Made by a program: the position numbers and the translations under genes. Shown here one piece after another: positions 1-7,481 of a DNA stretch of 27,968 nt; position 1 is the first letter of the stretch, and each line of letters starts with the position of its first letter. Location: NCBI GenBank assembly GCA_963594655.1, contig CAVBFD010000032.1, positions 1 to 27,968 of the forward strand. The letters are read 5' to 3'. This stretch comes from Colivivens sp963594655. GTDB lineage: Bacteria > Bacteroidota > Bacteroidia > Bacteroidales > Bacteroidaceae. The notes below the pieces were generated by a model. It made no database searches and was not told where the DNA came from. It saw only the letters and a program-made list of their open reading frames with translations.

Positions 1-14
1 AGAATTATGCTTTT

Positions 15-124
15 GCTCTTTCAGAGCGTCATTCCACACATAAACATTACCCAGGGTGTCGCTTCGCTTGCCCTGGGCTAGGTGCAGGCTGCCCCTTCGG
101 GGCGCACATGTCCCGACAGGGACA
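15..124. repeat. Cluster of four short hairpins (intergenic palindromic repeat)
   Basis: Four inverted repeats follow one another: GCTCT/AGAGC with a TTC loop (15-27), CCCAGGG/CCCTGGG (50-56 and 71-77), GCCCC/GGGGC with a TTC loop (91-103), and TGTCCC/GGGACA with a GACA loop (109-124). No convincing protein is encoded here. The CCCAGGG/CCCTGGG core recurs in the intergenic hairpin at 6497-6519, which suggests a dispersed palindromic element rather than a gene-specific terminator. The window edge may cut the element. Its function is unknown. Confidence 0.5.
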
Positions 125-242
125 CTGATACTCATAACTAAGAGCAACTTAGTAGTTGACGCTCCACTGTCTTACCAACGAGAAAGGCGGAAGAACCTTG
201 TTTTTATAGTTTCATCCGCAGTGTCCTTACGGAAATATTGAG

Positions 243-250
243 TAACTTTG
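243..250 (+). promoter_or_regulatory. Bacteroidota -7 promoter box TAACTTTG
   Basis: Perfect match to the TAnnTTTG -7 consensus, 21 bases before the ATG at 272. No good -33 TTTG is seen at the usual distance. It supports the small membrane protein gene that follows. Confidence 0.6.
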
Positions 251-271
251 CAACGAGATAAATCCAGTAGT

Positions 272-508
272 ATGAAGCGAATCAACAGCGACAACGAGAT
301 AGTGCAGTTCCTCATCAACTTCTTCCTGATAGAGGTGATTGGACAAGCGGGCGCACTGCTGCTGCAATACCTGTTTCGGTTCTTTGGGATGCCTTGGCTG
401 TACGTCTTCTGCCGCACCACGCCCCACTTCCATCAGCTTCTGTTCACCGTGTTGCTTGTCGTCGCAATGGGAATAAGTATCGTCAACATCCTGAAGCGGA
501 GGAAGTGA
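272..508 (+). CDS. Small predicted inner-membrane protein, 78 aa
   Basis: Function unknown. The 78-residue product has two strongly hydrophobic stretches (about residues 10-36 and 55-72), joined by a short polar segment containing FCRTTPHFH, and ends in a basic KRRK tail. This predicts a two-helix membrane protein with a cytoplasmic C-terminus. I chose the ATG at 272 rather than the in-frame TTG at 248, because that TTG lies inside the -7 promoter box. The gene converges on the radical SAM gene, and the two coding ends overlap by 26 bases (483-508). I do not recognise the family; the clean promoter and membrane pattern are the main arguments that it is real. Confidence 0.55.
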   Translation: MKRINSDNEIVQFLINFFLIEVIGQAGALLLQYLFRFFGMPWLYVFCRTTPHFHQLLFTVLLVVAMGISIVNILKRRK

Positions 509-1376
509 ATTTCCTTCTTACCAGTTCCACAAACTCATAGTTCTTCAGTCCCCACCCGGGTTCAGCCAACAGACTGGCTGGCGACTGGCTGACGAAACGC
601 TCGAACACCATGTCGGGCCGGGAGTGACGGACAAACTCCACCACCAGTTCCGCATATTCGTCGGCTGTGAAACGCAGGAAATCCCCAGGACACTGACGGA
701 ACTCCTCCGCCATGCGTGTACCCTTTATCAGTTGCAGTTGGTGGAGCTTCATTGTCGTGATGGGCAGTCCGGACAGAATCTCCGCCTCACGCACCATCTC
801 CAAGCGCGACTCCCCCGGCAGTCCGAGTATGATGTGCGTTCCCACATGTATGCCCCTGTCGGCTGTGGCACGGACAGCTCGGCGGGCGCACTCGAAGTCG
901 TGTCCACGGTTGATACGCAGCAGAGTACGGTCGTAGACGCTCTCTATGCCATACTCCACGATAAGGAACGTCCGCCGGTTGACTTCAGCCAGATAGTCCA
1001 GCAGACGGTCGTCCACACAGTCGGGACGGGTTCCGATGACCAGTCCCACCACCCCGTCCACACTCAACGCCTCCTCGTACTTGCGCTTCAGGCCGTCCAG
1101 CGGACCGTAGGTGTTGGTGTATGCCTGGAAATAAGCGAGGTACTTCATGTCCGGGTATTTCCTGCCGAAGAAAGCCTTGCCCTCCTCGAGTTGCTGACGC
1201 ACGGACTTGTCCGTCTTGCAGTAAGCGGGGTTGAACGTCTGGTTGTTGCAGTAGGTGCAGCCCTCCAGTCCCACCGTCCCGTCACGGTTGGGACAGGTGA
1301 AACCGGCGTTGATGGAAATCTTCTGTGCCTTGCAGCCCAGTCGCGCCTTGAGCCAAGTGCCGAACTCTATATACAT
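483..1376 (-). CDS. Radical SAM protein, YhcC / TIGR01212 family
   Basis: Predicted radical SAM enzyme of unknown reaction, probably cytoplasmic. The 297-residue product has the family N-terminus: a GCK segment, then NAGFTCPNRDG, then GLEGCTYC. The cysteines are spaced C-x12-C-x2-C, the wide cluster typical of the YhcC/Elp3-like branch, and would bind the 4Fe-4S cluster that cleaves S-adenosylmethionine. Later segments such as YFQAYTNTYGPLD, IGTRPDC and LIVEYGIES match the radical SAM barrel. I chose the ATG at 1376; a GTG at 1412 would add 12 residues that lack family resemblance. A -7 box lies at 1445-1452 on this strand. It is divergent from the cell-wall operon at 1529, with the two -7 boxes about 43 bases apart. 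Confidence 0.87.
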   Translation of the reverse strand: MYIEFGTWLKARLGCKAQKISINAGFTCPNRDGTVGLEGCTYCNNQTFNPAYCKTDKSVRQQLEEGKAFFGRKYPDMKYLAYFQAYTNTYGPLDGLKRKYEEALSVDGVVGLVIGTRPDCVDDRLLDYLAEVNRRTFLIVEYGIESVYDRTLLRINRGHDFECARRAVRATADRGIHVGTHIILGLPGESRLEMVREAEILSGLPITTMKLHQLQLIKGTRMAEEFRQCPGDFLRFTADEYAELVVEFVRHSRPDMVFERFVSQSPASLLAEPGWGLKNYEFVELVRRKFTSSASGC

Positions 1377-1444
1377 GTCTGGTTTTATGGTTGTCAACTG
1401 TCGTCTGTCCACCGTTACCGGTAGGACTCACGTCTTTATCGGCG

Positions 1445-1452
1445 CAAAGTTA
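1445..1452 (-). promoter_or_regulatory. -7 promoter box of the radical SAM gene
   Basis: TAACTTTG on the minus strand, about 70 bases before the ATG at 1376. It forms a divergent pair with the plus-strand box at 1496-1503. Confidence 0.6.
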
Positions 1453-1495
1453 GACAAAAACGCAGAAACAGCCCTGATAAATTGATAAAAATAGC

Positions 1496-1503
1496 TAACT
1501 TTG
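1496..1503 (+). promoter_or_regulatory. -7 promoter box of the cell-wall operon
   Basis: TAACTTTG, 25 bases before the ATG at 1529. It is the only box of this type ahead of the three-gene operon 1529-6457. No convincing -33 element is visible. Confidence 0.6.
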
Positions 1504-1528
1504 CAATATTGTAGAACTATACAGAAAT

Positions 1529-3826
1529 ATGAAGACAATAGATTGTTTTATTCCATATAGCGATGTGGAGACCGTCACAGGCAACGTGGCGCAGTTCAGG
1601 ACATCTGGTCTGACCGCACGTGTCTTCCTTTTGGCGAAGGACAACGCGCTGCCGCCAGTCGACGGATGCGAGACCCTTCTCATCGACAACCTTGAGAGTT
1701 CAGCCACACTGCGGCAGATAGCCGATGCGGCGAGTGCCGACTACGTGGCGATATACACCAAACACACGCCTCTCGACCTCGGTTATAAGGCGTTGGAACG
1801 TGCCGTAGACATCATGGAACGCAACGGATCGGGGATGGTCTACAGCGACCATTACTCGGTGAAGGGCGGCAAGACAGAGAAAGCCTGTTCCATCCCCTAC
1901 CAGACGGGCAGTGTGAGGAACGACTTCGACTTCGGTTCACTCCGCATCGTCAGGACTTCCGCACTCAAAGCGTGCATGGAGAAGTATAAGGACAATAAAT
2001 GGAAGGCAGCGGCTCTGTATGAGCTGACCCTTTTCATAAGCCGTATGCAGGACGGAATCTGTTACGTGAACGAGTTTCTCTACACCGAGCGCGAGACCGA
2101 CATGAGGAAGAGCGGCGAGAAGCAGTTCGACTATGTGGACCCCCGCAACCGTGAGGTACAGGAAGATATGGAGATTGTGTTTGCCGACCACCTGAGACGT
2201 ATCGGAGCCTACATCAGTCAGGAAGATCTGACGGACGTGGCTGTGGACGAGGGGACATTCAAGAACGAGGTGTCGGTCATCATACCAGTGAGGAACAGGG
2301 CAAAGACAATCAAGGACGCCATCATGTCCGCCACGTCACAGGAGACGGACTTCCCGTTCAACGTGATTGTGGTGGACAACCACTCGGACGACGGCACTAC
2401 AGAGATTATCGACGGACTGGCAAGTTCCGACCCACGGATCATACATGTCGTTCCCACACGGACGGACCTCGGCATCGGCGGTTGTTGGGACTTGGCGGTG
2501 AACAACGCTGAGTGCGGACGCTATGCGGTGCAGCTCGACTCCGACGACCTGTACGGAAGGAAGGACACCCTACAGATGATTGTCGGGACGTTCCGCAGGG
2601 AACGGTGCGCCATGGTAATCGGGTCCTACCTCATGTGCGACTTCCAGTTGAAGGAGCTGCCGCCAGGCGTAATAGACCACAGGGAGTGGACCAACAGTAA
2701 CGGACACAACAACGCCCTCAGGGTAAACGGTCTGGGCGCGCCGCGCGCGTTCTACACCCCACTGCTCCGCAAGACTGGAGTGCCAAACACATGTTACGGT
2801 GAGGACTACGCCTTAGGACTGGCTTTCTCACGCCAATACAAGATAGGACGCATCTACGATGTCGTCTACCTCTGCCGCCGTTGGGACGGCAATTCCGACG
2901 CGGCTTTGTCGCAGGAGAAGGTCAACAAGAACAACTACTACAAGGATTTCCTGCGCACCACCGAGATTGCCACCCGCCAGCGTATCAACGAATTCTGGAA
3001 CGGAAAGGCGACACAGGAGGATGCGGACAGGCTCTTCGAATCGCAGATGCGGACGTGGACTGAAGCGGCGAAACGATATGCCGACCTGTCGTCAGTACAG
3101 ACGAGGGAACTGACTGTGGGGGAGAAGACCGTCACCGTTCAGTTCAACCCGTCGAGGATAGTGTCTACAGGCGCGGACGTGGACAAGGAGACCATCAGGC
3201 GCAGACCCTGCTTCCTGTGTGAGGTCAACCGTCCCGACATGCAGACAGGTATAGCTCTGAACAGTCGGTTCCAACTGTTGGTCAACCCCTACCCCATACT
3301 CAACCGGCATTTCACCATCCCACTGCGCCACCACAAGCCGCAGCAAATCCTACCTTACTTCAAGGACATGCTGCAGATGACACGATCGCTGACCGACATG
3401 TTCATCTTCTACAACGGTCCGATGTGCGGTGCGTCAGCACCCGACCACATGCACTTCCAGGCGGGGCCTAAGGAGATGTTGAGGAAGGAAGGCTACGCAA
3501 GCCACAGCTTCGAGGTGAGCTGCGACAGTCTGGATGACGCATGCTGCATGTTCTATGGAATCTACGACGCTCTGCCTATTGTTAAGGGCGAGAAAGAACC
3601 GAGGATGAACGTGCTTGCATGGACGGAAGGAAAGGACTATGTATTCGTGGTCTTCCCCCGGGGCAAGCACCGTCCTGACTGCTACTATGAACAGGGAGAC
3701 GGACAACTGCTTGTCAGTCCCGGCGCACTCGACATGATGGGACTTCTCATCACTCCACGTGAGGAGGACTTCCACAAGATTACGGCGGAGCAGGCTTTTA
3801 ATATAATAAAGGAGTGCGGATCATGA
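1529..3826 (+). CDS. Two glycosyltransferase-like domains fused to a GalT/HIT-like (DUF4922) domain, 765 aa
   Basis: Three parts are visible. Residues 1 to about 210 resemble a divergent GT-A fold (opening IDCFIPYSDVETV, later GMVYSDHYSV). Residues about 245-460 are a clear GT2 domain with EVSVIIPVRNRAKTI, VVDNHSDDGTTEII and a QLDSDD nucleotide-sugar/metal motif near residue 337. Residues about 490-765 match the Bacteroidetes DUF4922 family, a GalT/Ap4A-phosphorylase-like fold: a CFLC pair, LLVNPYPILNRHFTIP, and HMHFQ at 640-644, an HxHxQ motif that in relatives carries the nucleotidylated histidine. There is no signal peptide, so it should act in the cytoplasm. Its stop overlaps the next start (ATGA at 3823), so it is translationally coupled to the SpoIID gene. 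The substrate is unknown; the context suggests activation or transfer of cell-wall sugars. Confidence 0.87.
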   Translation: MKTIDCFIPYSDVETVTGNVAQFRTSGLTARVFLLAKDNALPPVDGCETLLIDNLESSATLRQIADAASADYVAIYTKHTPLDLGYKALERAVDIMERNGSGMVYSDHYSVKGGKTEKACSIPYQTGSVRNDFDFGSLRIVRTSALKACMEKYKDNKWKAAALYELTLFISRMQDGICYVNEFLYTERETDMRKSGEKQFDYVDPRNREVQEDMEIVFADHLRRIGAYISQEDLTDVAVDEGTFKNEVSVIIPVRNRAKTIKDAIMSATSQETDFPFNVIVVDNHSDDGTTEIIDGLASSDPRIIHVVPTRTDLGIGGCWDLAVNNAECGRYAVQLDSDDLYGRKDTLQMIVGTFRRERCAMVIGSYLMCDFQLKELPPGVIDHREWTNSNGHNNALRVNGLGAPRAFYTPLLRKTGVPNTCYGEDYALGLAFSRQYKIGRIYDVVYLCRRWDGNSDAALSQEKVNKNNYYKDFLRTTEIATRQRINEFWNGKATQEDADRLFESQMRTWTEAAKRYADLSSVQTRELTVGEKTVTVQFNPSRIVSTGADVDKETIRRRPCFLCEVNRPDMQTGIALNSRFQLLVNPYPILNRHFTIPLRHHKPQQILPYFKDMLQMTRSLTDMFIFYNGPMCGASAPDHMHFQAGPKEMLRKEGYASHSFEVSCDSLDDACCMFYGIYDALPIVKGEKEPRMNVLAWTEGKDYVFVVFPRGKHRPDCYYEQGDGQLLVSPGALDMMGLLITPREEDFHKITAEQAFNIIKECGS

Positions 3827-5133
3827 GGGAGTCTGTAGTAAGTGTCGGCATTGTCAGTGCCGACTGCATCCATTTCACCCTCAACTCCACCTACACCGCC
3901 AAAGGGGTACGGACGGAAGGCGCGCAGGAGGTGCGGTTCGAGGAAGGCGGTGTCTCATGGAACGGCAACGTGTACCAGAAACTGTCGTTCCAGCCGGAGA
4001 ACGACGGGGCTTCGTTCTCCATACAGGACGTGACCATAGGCAAGGACTTCCACTGGGAACGGAAGCGCAACCAGACCTTCCACGGGTCGATTGACTTCAT
4101 AGTGAACGAGGGCAAGGTCTGCGCCATCAACACCCTGCCAGTGGAGGAGTACCTGGAGAGTGTCATCTCGTCCGAGATGAAGCCCGAGGCGTCACTGGAG
4201 TTTCTCAAGGCACACGCCGTGATTTCAAGGAGTTGGATTATCGCACAGATAAAGAAACGCAGGAGTGCGGAGAACAAGGAAAGGGACACGTTCTTCTCGT
4301 TCCGCCGCACGGAGTCGGAACTGACCCGATGGTACGACCGTGAGGACCACACCCTGTTCGACGTGTGCGCCGACGACCACTGCCAGCGTTATCAGGGAAT
4401 ACCGGAAGGGAGCAACGAGAATGTCGTGAAGGCTGTGGGCGAGACGAGAAATCTTGTGCTATACTACAATGGGGAAATCTGCGACACACGTTTCTCCAAG
4501 TGCTGCGGCGGCATCTCCGAGGAGTTCGAGACGTGTTGGGAAGACACCCACAAGCCTTACCTCAAACCGGTGCGCGACAGCCATTACGACCCCGACATAC
4601 CCGACCTGACCAACGAGGAGAACGCCCGCCAATGGATTCTCAGTACCCCACAGGCTTTCTGCAACACACAGAACAAGAACATCCTGGGACATATACTGAA
4701 CAACTACGACCAGGAGACGACCGACTTCTACAGATGGAACGTGGAGTACTCCCGGGAGGAACTGTCACGGTTGGTCAACGAGAACCTGAAGGAGGACCTG
4801 GGCGAGGTGATTGACCTGATTCCACTTGTGCGCGGCAAGTCGGGGCGCATCTACAGGCTTATGATTGTAGGCACCAAGAAGAGTCTCACCATCGGAAAGG
4901 AACTGGAGATAAGGAGGGTGCTGTCCGACTCCCACCTCTTCTCGTCCGCCTTCGTCGTGGACAAGGCGAAGGACCATTTCATACTGCACGGTGCCGGGTG
5001 GGGTCACGGAGTGGGTCTCTGCCAGATAGGAGCAGCCGTGATGGGAGAGAACGGATACGACTACAAACAGATTCTCAGCCACTACTACCCCGGCAGTTAC
5101 CTTGCCAGCGCGCAGCTGAGTCTCGAAGAATAA
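3823..5133 (+). CDS. SpoIID/LytB-domain protein without signal peptide, 436 aa
   Basis: SpoIID-family proteins cleave or bind peptidoglycan glycan strands; B. subtilis SpoIID is a lytic transglycosylase acting on denuded glycan. Family marks are LPVEEYLESVISSEM followed by FLKAHAVISRSW (residues about 105-137, with Glu118 at the catalytic position), a central CCGG...CW segment, and GWGHGVGLCQIGA...ILSHYYPG near the C-terminus. The usual Ser in GVGxSQ is Cys here. No signal peptide or membrane segment is visible, unlike most family members, which are exported. I chose the ATG at 3823: it overlaps the previous stop and has AAAGGAG 8 bases upstream. An in-frame GTG at 3814 is less likely. It lies between the GT/GalT fusion and an AmpG-like permease. 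Confidence 0.88.
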   Translation: MRESVVSVGIVSADCIHFTLNSTYTAKGVRTEGAQEVRFEEGGVSWNGNVYQKLSFQPENDGASFSIQDVTIGKDFHWERKRNQTFHGSIDFIVNEGKVCAINTLPVEEYLESVISSEMKPEASLEFLKAHAVISRSWIIAQIKKRRSAENKERDTFFSFRRTESELTRWYDREDHTLFDVCADDHCQRYQGIPEGSNENVVKAVGETRNLVLYYNGEICDTRFSKCCGGISEEFETCWEDTHKPYLKPVRDSHYDPDIPDLTNEENARQWILSTPQAFCNTQNKNILGHILNNYDQETTDFYRWNVEYSREELSRLVNENLKEDLGEVIDLIPLVRGKSGRIYRLMIVGTKKSLTIGKELEIRRVLSDSHLFSSAFVVDKAKDHFILHGAGWGHGVGLCQIGAAVMGENGYDYKQILSHYYPGSYLASAQLSLEE

Positions 5134-5146
5134 CACAGAGAAAGAA

Positions 5147-6457
5147 ATGACTTACATAAAGGAACAAGACAAAAAGGGGCAACCGTCACGTGGATTCCAT
5201 CCATGGGCATGGGTGCCAAGTCTCTATCTGGGCGAGGCGATACCCTATTCGGCTGTACTGCTCATCTCAGTCATCATGTTCAAGGAGCTGGGACTGACCG
5301 ACTCTGAAATCACACTATACACCGGGTGGCTGGGCATTCCGTGGGTCATCAAACCCATCTGGAGTCCGCTCATCGACAACATGAAGACTAAACGCTGGTG
5401 GATCATCTCGATGCAGGCTGTGATGGGCTTTGCCCTGGCACTCGTGGCGTTCTGCATCCCCACCGCCCTGTGGCTGCAATGCTCACTGGCGCTGTTCATG
5501 GTCATCGCCTTCGCCAGTGCCACCCACGACATCTCAGCCGACGGGTTTTACATCATCGGACTGAGCAACCGCCAACAGGAGTACTTCGTGGGCATCCGCA
5601 ACACGTTCTACCGTATCGGCATGGTACTGGGACAGGGAGGACTGGTGATGCTGTACGGCTGGATGATGAAACGCCAGATTGTGGAAAGTGTCCCGGTTGG
5701 CTGGAAGGTAATCTTTGTCATACTGGCACTGTGCATGCTTGGACTCGCGGTGTACCACATGAGGGTCCTGCCCAAGGTGGAGACATCGGTACACGACCGT
5801 TTTGTACTGACCGAACAGGTCAGGGAGTTCGGAAGAACCATCATGGTCTTCATCTCCAAGCCCCACATAGTGACAGCCCTGTGCTTCATCCTGCTCTTCC
5901 GTCTGCCCGAGGGGCTGCTGACAAAGATAGTGCCGTTGTTCCTGTTGCGGAACACAGAGGAAGGCGGACTGGCGATGGATGCGGTGGACTTCGGTATAAT
6001 CTACGGCACACTCGGTGTCATCGGTCTGCTTCTCGGAGGCATCCTTGGAGGCTGGGCGGTCTCCCGATGGGGACTGAAGAAGTGCCTGTGGCCTCTCGTT
6101 CTCTGCATCACCCTACCCGACATAGTGTATGTCTACCTCAGTTTCTTCCCCACCACCTCACTCTGGCTGATAGGCAGTTGCGTGTGCGTCGAGCAGTTCG
6201 GCTACGGACTTGGCTTTGCCGCCTACACCCTGTATCTCGTCACCTTCTCACGTGGGGAGCGCAGCACAGCCGTATTCTCCATCTGCACCGCAGGACAGTA
6301 TCTGGGCGGTGTGATGCTGCCCGGTATGGTATCCGGCTTCATCGCCGACAGTGTTGGCTACCAGTGGTTCTTCATCATCGTCATGGCCTTGTGTCTCGTG
6401 ACGTTCCTCGTGACCGCACTCGTAAAGATTGACGAGCGGACGGAGGCGGACAAGTGA
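5147..6457 (+). CDS. AmpG-like MFS permease, 436 aa
   Basis: Major facilitator with about twelve hydrophobic segments. The opening WVPSLYLGEAIPYSAVLLISV, followed by WLGIPWVIKPIWSPLIDN, is typical of the AmpG branch, whose known members import GlcNAc-anhydroMurNAc muropeptides from the periplasm during cell-wall recycling. The segment SATHDISADGFYI (near residue 130) is also characteristic. The ATG at 5147 lies 13 bases after the SpoIID stop, which indicates one transcript. The substrate is inferred from the family and from the SpoIID neighbour; import of other sugars or siderophores by AmpG-like MFS proteins is the main alternative. Confidence 0.85.
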   Translation: MTYIKEQDKKGQPSRGFHPWAWVPSLYLGEAIPYSAVLLISVIMFKELGLTDSEITLYTGWLGIPWVIKPIWSPLIDNMKTKRWWIISMQAVMGFALALVAFCIPTALWLQCSLALFMVIAFASATHDISADGFYIIGLSNRQQEYFVGIRNTFYRIGMVLGQGGLVMLYGWMMKRQIVESVPVGWKVIFVILALCMLGLAVYHMRVLPKVETSVHDRFVLTEQVREFGRTIMVFISKPHIVTALCFILLFRLPEGLLTKIVPLFLLRNTEEGGLAMDAVDFGIIYGTLGVIGLLLGGILGGWAVSRWGLKKCLWPLVLCITLPDIVYVYLSFFPTTSLWLIGSCVCVEQFGYGLGFAAYTLYLVTFSRGERSTAVFSICTAGQYLGGVMLPGMVSGFIADSVGYQWFFIIVMALCLVTFLVTALVKIDERTEADK

Positions 6458-6496
6458 CAGGACAAGACTAAGGCTGGCCATCCCCATATACACAAC

Positions 6497-6519
6497 AACC
6501 CAGGGCAATGCCCTGGGTT
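6497..6519. terminator. Perfect 10-base palindrome between convergent genes
   Basis: AACCCAGGGC, a three-base AAT loop, then GCCCTGGGTT. It lies between the AmpG-like gene (plus) and the lipoprotein gene (minus), so it could stop transcription from both sides, although neither flank has a strong T run. The core sequence is shared with the hairpin cluster at the left edge of the window, so it may instead be a dispersed repeat. Confidence 0.5.
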
Positions 6520-6544
6520 AAATGTTTGTCGAGCTTTCAGCCTA

Positions 6545-7234
6545 TTACAGTCCGAGTTTGCTCTTCACATCGTTGGCAGCCTTGTTGACCGCATCGTTAG
6601 CCTTCTTCTGCTGCTCGCTGACTGCCTCACTGGCTTTCTTCTTCTGCTCATTGACAGCGTCGCTTGCCTTCTGCTTTTGAGCCTCCACAGCATCGCTTGC
6701 CTTCTGCTTCTGAGCCTCCACAGCGTCACTTACCTGTTGCTTGCCAGCCTCAACAGTCTCGTCCACCTTTGACTTCACTGCTTCCTTGGCATCGTTCACC
6801 ACACCCTCAGCCGCTTCCTCTGCGGTGTTCTTCACCTGAGACGGAACAGCCGCTATCTGGTTTACCAAATCCGACACTGTCGTGTTGGCAGCCTCAGACA
6901 CAGCGGTACTGACACTGTTGATTGTCTCCTTGTTGTTCACGACATAAGAGTTCAGGTCGTCAATATACTTCTGGGCAGTGGCAGTGTCACCAGCCATAAT
7001 CAATGCGGTGATTTTTTCCTTATACACCTTGATGGAGGAGATAACGGCATCAGCCTGACCTGTAGCTATTCCTTCCTCAATCTCGCCCTTGATATCCTCC
7101 AGTTCCTGATTAACCGCTGCCTCAGCAGACTCAACCGCCAATGAACCGTTCTCACTTGTGCCGGAGTTACCGCCATTGCATGAGGCAAGTGTCATCGCAC
7201 ATGCCACAGCAACCAAAACAAATACTTTCTTCAT
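6545..7234 (-). CDS. Lipoprotein with C-terminal 11-residue amphipathic repeats, 229 aa
   Basis: Function unknown. Residues 1-18 form a lipoprotein signal (MKKVFVLVAVACAMTLASC) with Cys19 as the lipidated residue. The mature part is almost all helix-forming Ala, Glu, Lys and Val. From about residue 161 to 226 it repeats an 11-residue unit close to VEAQKQKASDA, with six units, two of them identical. Such hendecad repeats form long amphipathic helices, as in LEA group 3 proteins and apolipoproteins; a coiled coil is the alternative. It should be anchored in the outer or inner membrane facing the periplasm. It is a single-gene unit with its own promoter at 7272-7279, convergent with the permease operon. 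Confidence 0.8.
   Translation of the reverse strand: MKKVFVLVAVACAMTLASCNGGNSGTSENGSLAVESAEAAVNQELEDIKGEIEEGIATGQADAVISSIKVYKEKITALIMAGDTATAQKYIDDLNSYVVNNKETINSVSTAVSEAANTTVSDLVNQIAAVPSQVKNTAEEAAEGVVNDAKEAVKSKVDETVEAGKQQVSDAVEAQKQKASDAVEAQKQKASDAVNEQKKKASEAVSEQQKKANDAVNKAANDVKSKLGL
6557..6754 (-). repeat. In-gene tandem repeat, six 33-base units
   Basis: Encodes residues 161-226 of the lipoprotein. Each 33-base unit gives an 11-residue block with the pattern V-x-E/A-x-K/Q-x-x-A-x-D/E-A. The two central units are identical in protein and nearly so in DNA, which suggests growth by unequal duplication and possible length variation between strains. Confidence 0.75.
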
Positions 7235-7271
7235 AATGCTTCAATTTAAAACAGTTATAACCTTTTGGCTG

Positions 7272-7279
7272 CAAATGTA
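7272..7279 (-). promoter_or_regulatory. -7 promoter box of the repeat lipoprotein
   Basis: TACATTTG on the minus strand, 37 bases before the ATG at 7234. The -33 element is weak. Confidence 0.5.
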
Positions 7280-7440
7280 GACAATTATCCGTTTCCAAGC
7301 CAGTGCATGTACGATTAATTTTCCGAGTTTGATTATTTTTAACCGACTAACGACAAAGGGTAACTGTTCTGCCGATTTTTGCTTTATACGCACACAGTAC
7401 GCAATCCGCTAATTTGGTGGCTATAGAAAAAAAATCCATG

Positions 7441-7456
7441 TGTGACGGATGTCACG
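7441..7456. promoter_or_regulatory. CRP/FNR-like dyad upstream of the symporter
   Basis: TGTGA-N6-TCACG, with an inner perfect dyad GTGAC/GTCAC around GGAT (7442-7455). This is the layout of sites for CRP/FNR-family regulators. It is centred about 22 bases before the -7 box at 7471, so it would overlap the -33 region. The regulator is not in this window. Confidence 0.4.
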
Positions 7457-7470
7457 TGGACAGAATGTGT

Positions 7471-7478
7471 TACCTTTG
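7471..7478 (+). promoter_or_regulatory. -7 promoter box of the symporter gene
   Basis: TACCTTTG ends only 3 bases before the ATG at 7482. If this box is used, the transcript would begin at or very near the start codon. Confidence 0.5.
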
Positions 7479-7481
7479 TGC

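Noticed and set aside
56..241. 61-codon frame in the left hairpin cluster
   Set aside because: Its composition follows the palindromes, and there is no promoter, ribosome site or family resemblance.
624..1424. Long plus-strand frame of 266 codons
   Set aside because: It lies antisense to the radical SAM gene, whose motifs are unmistakable; the frame has no recognisable domain or promoter.
5398..6432. 344-codon plus-strand frame inside the AmpG-like gene
   Set aside because: It is an out-of-frame shadow of the permease, rich in His, Arg and Pro with no hydrophobic segments or start signal.
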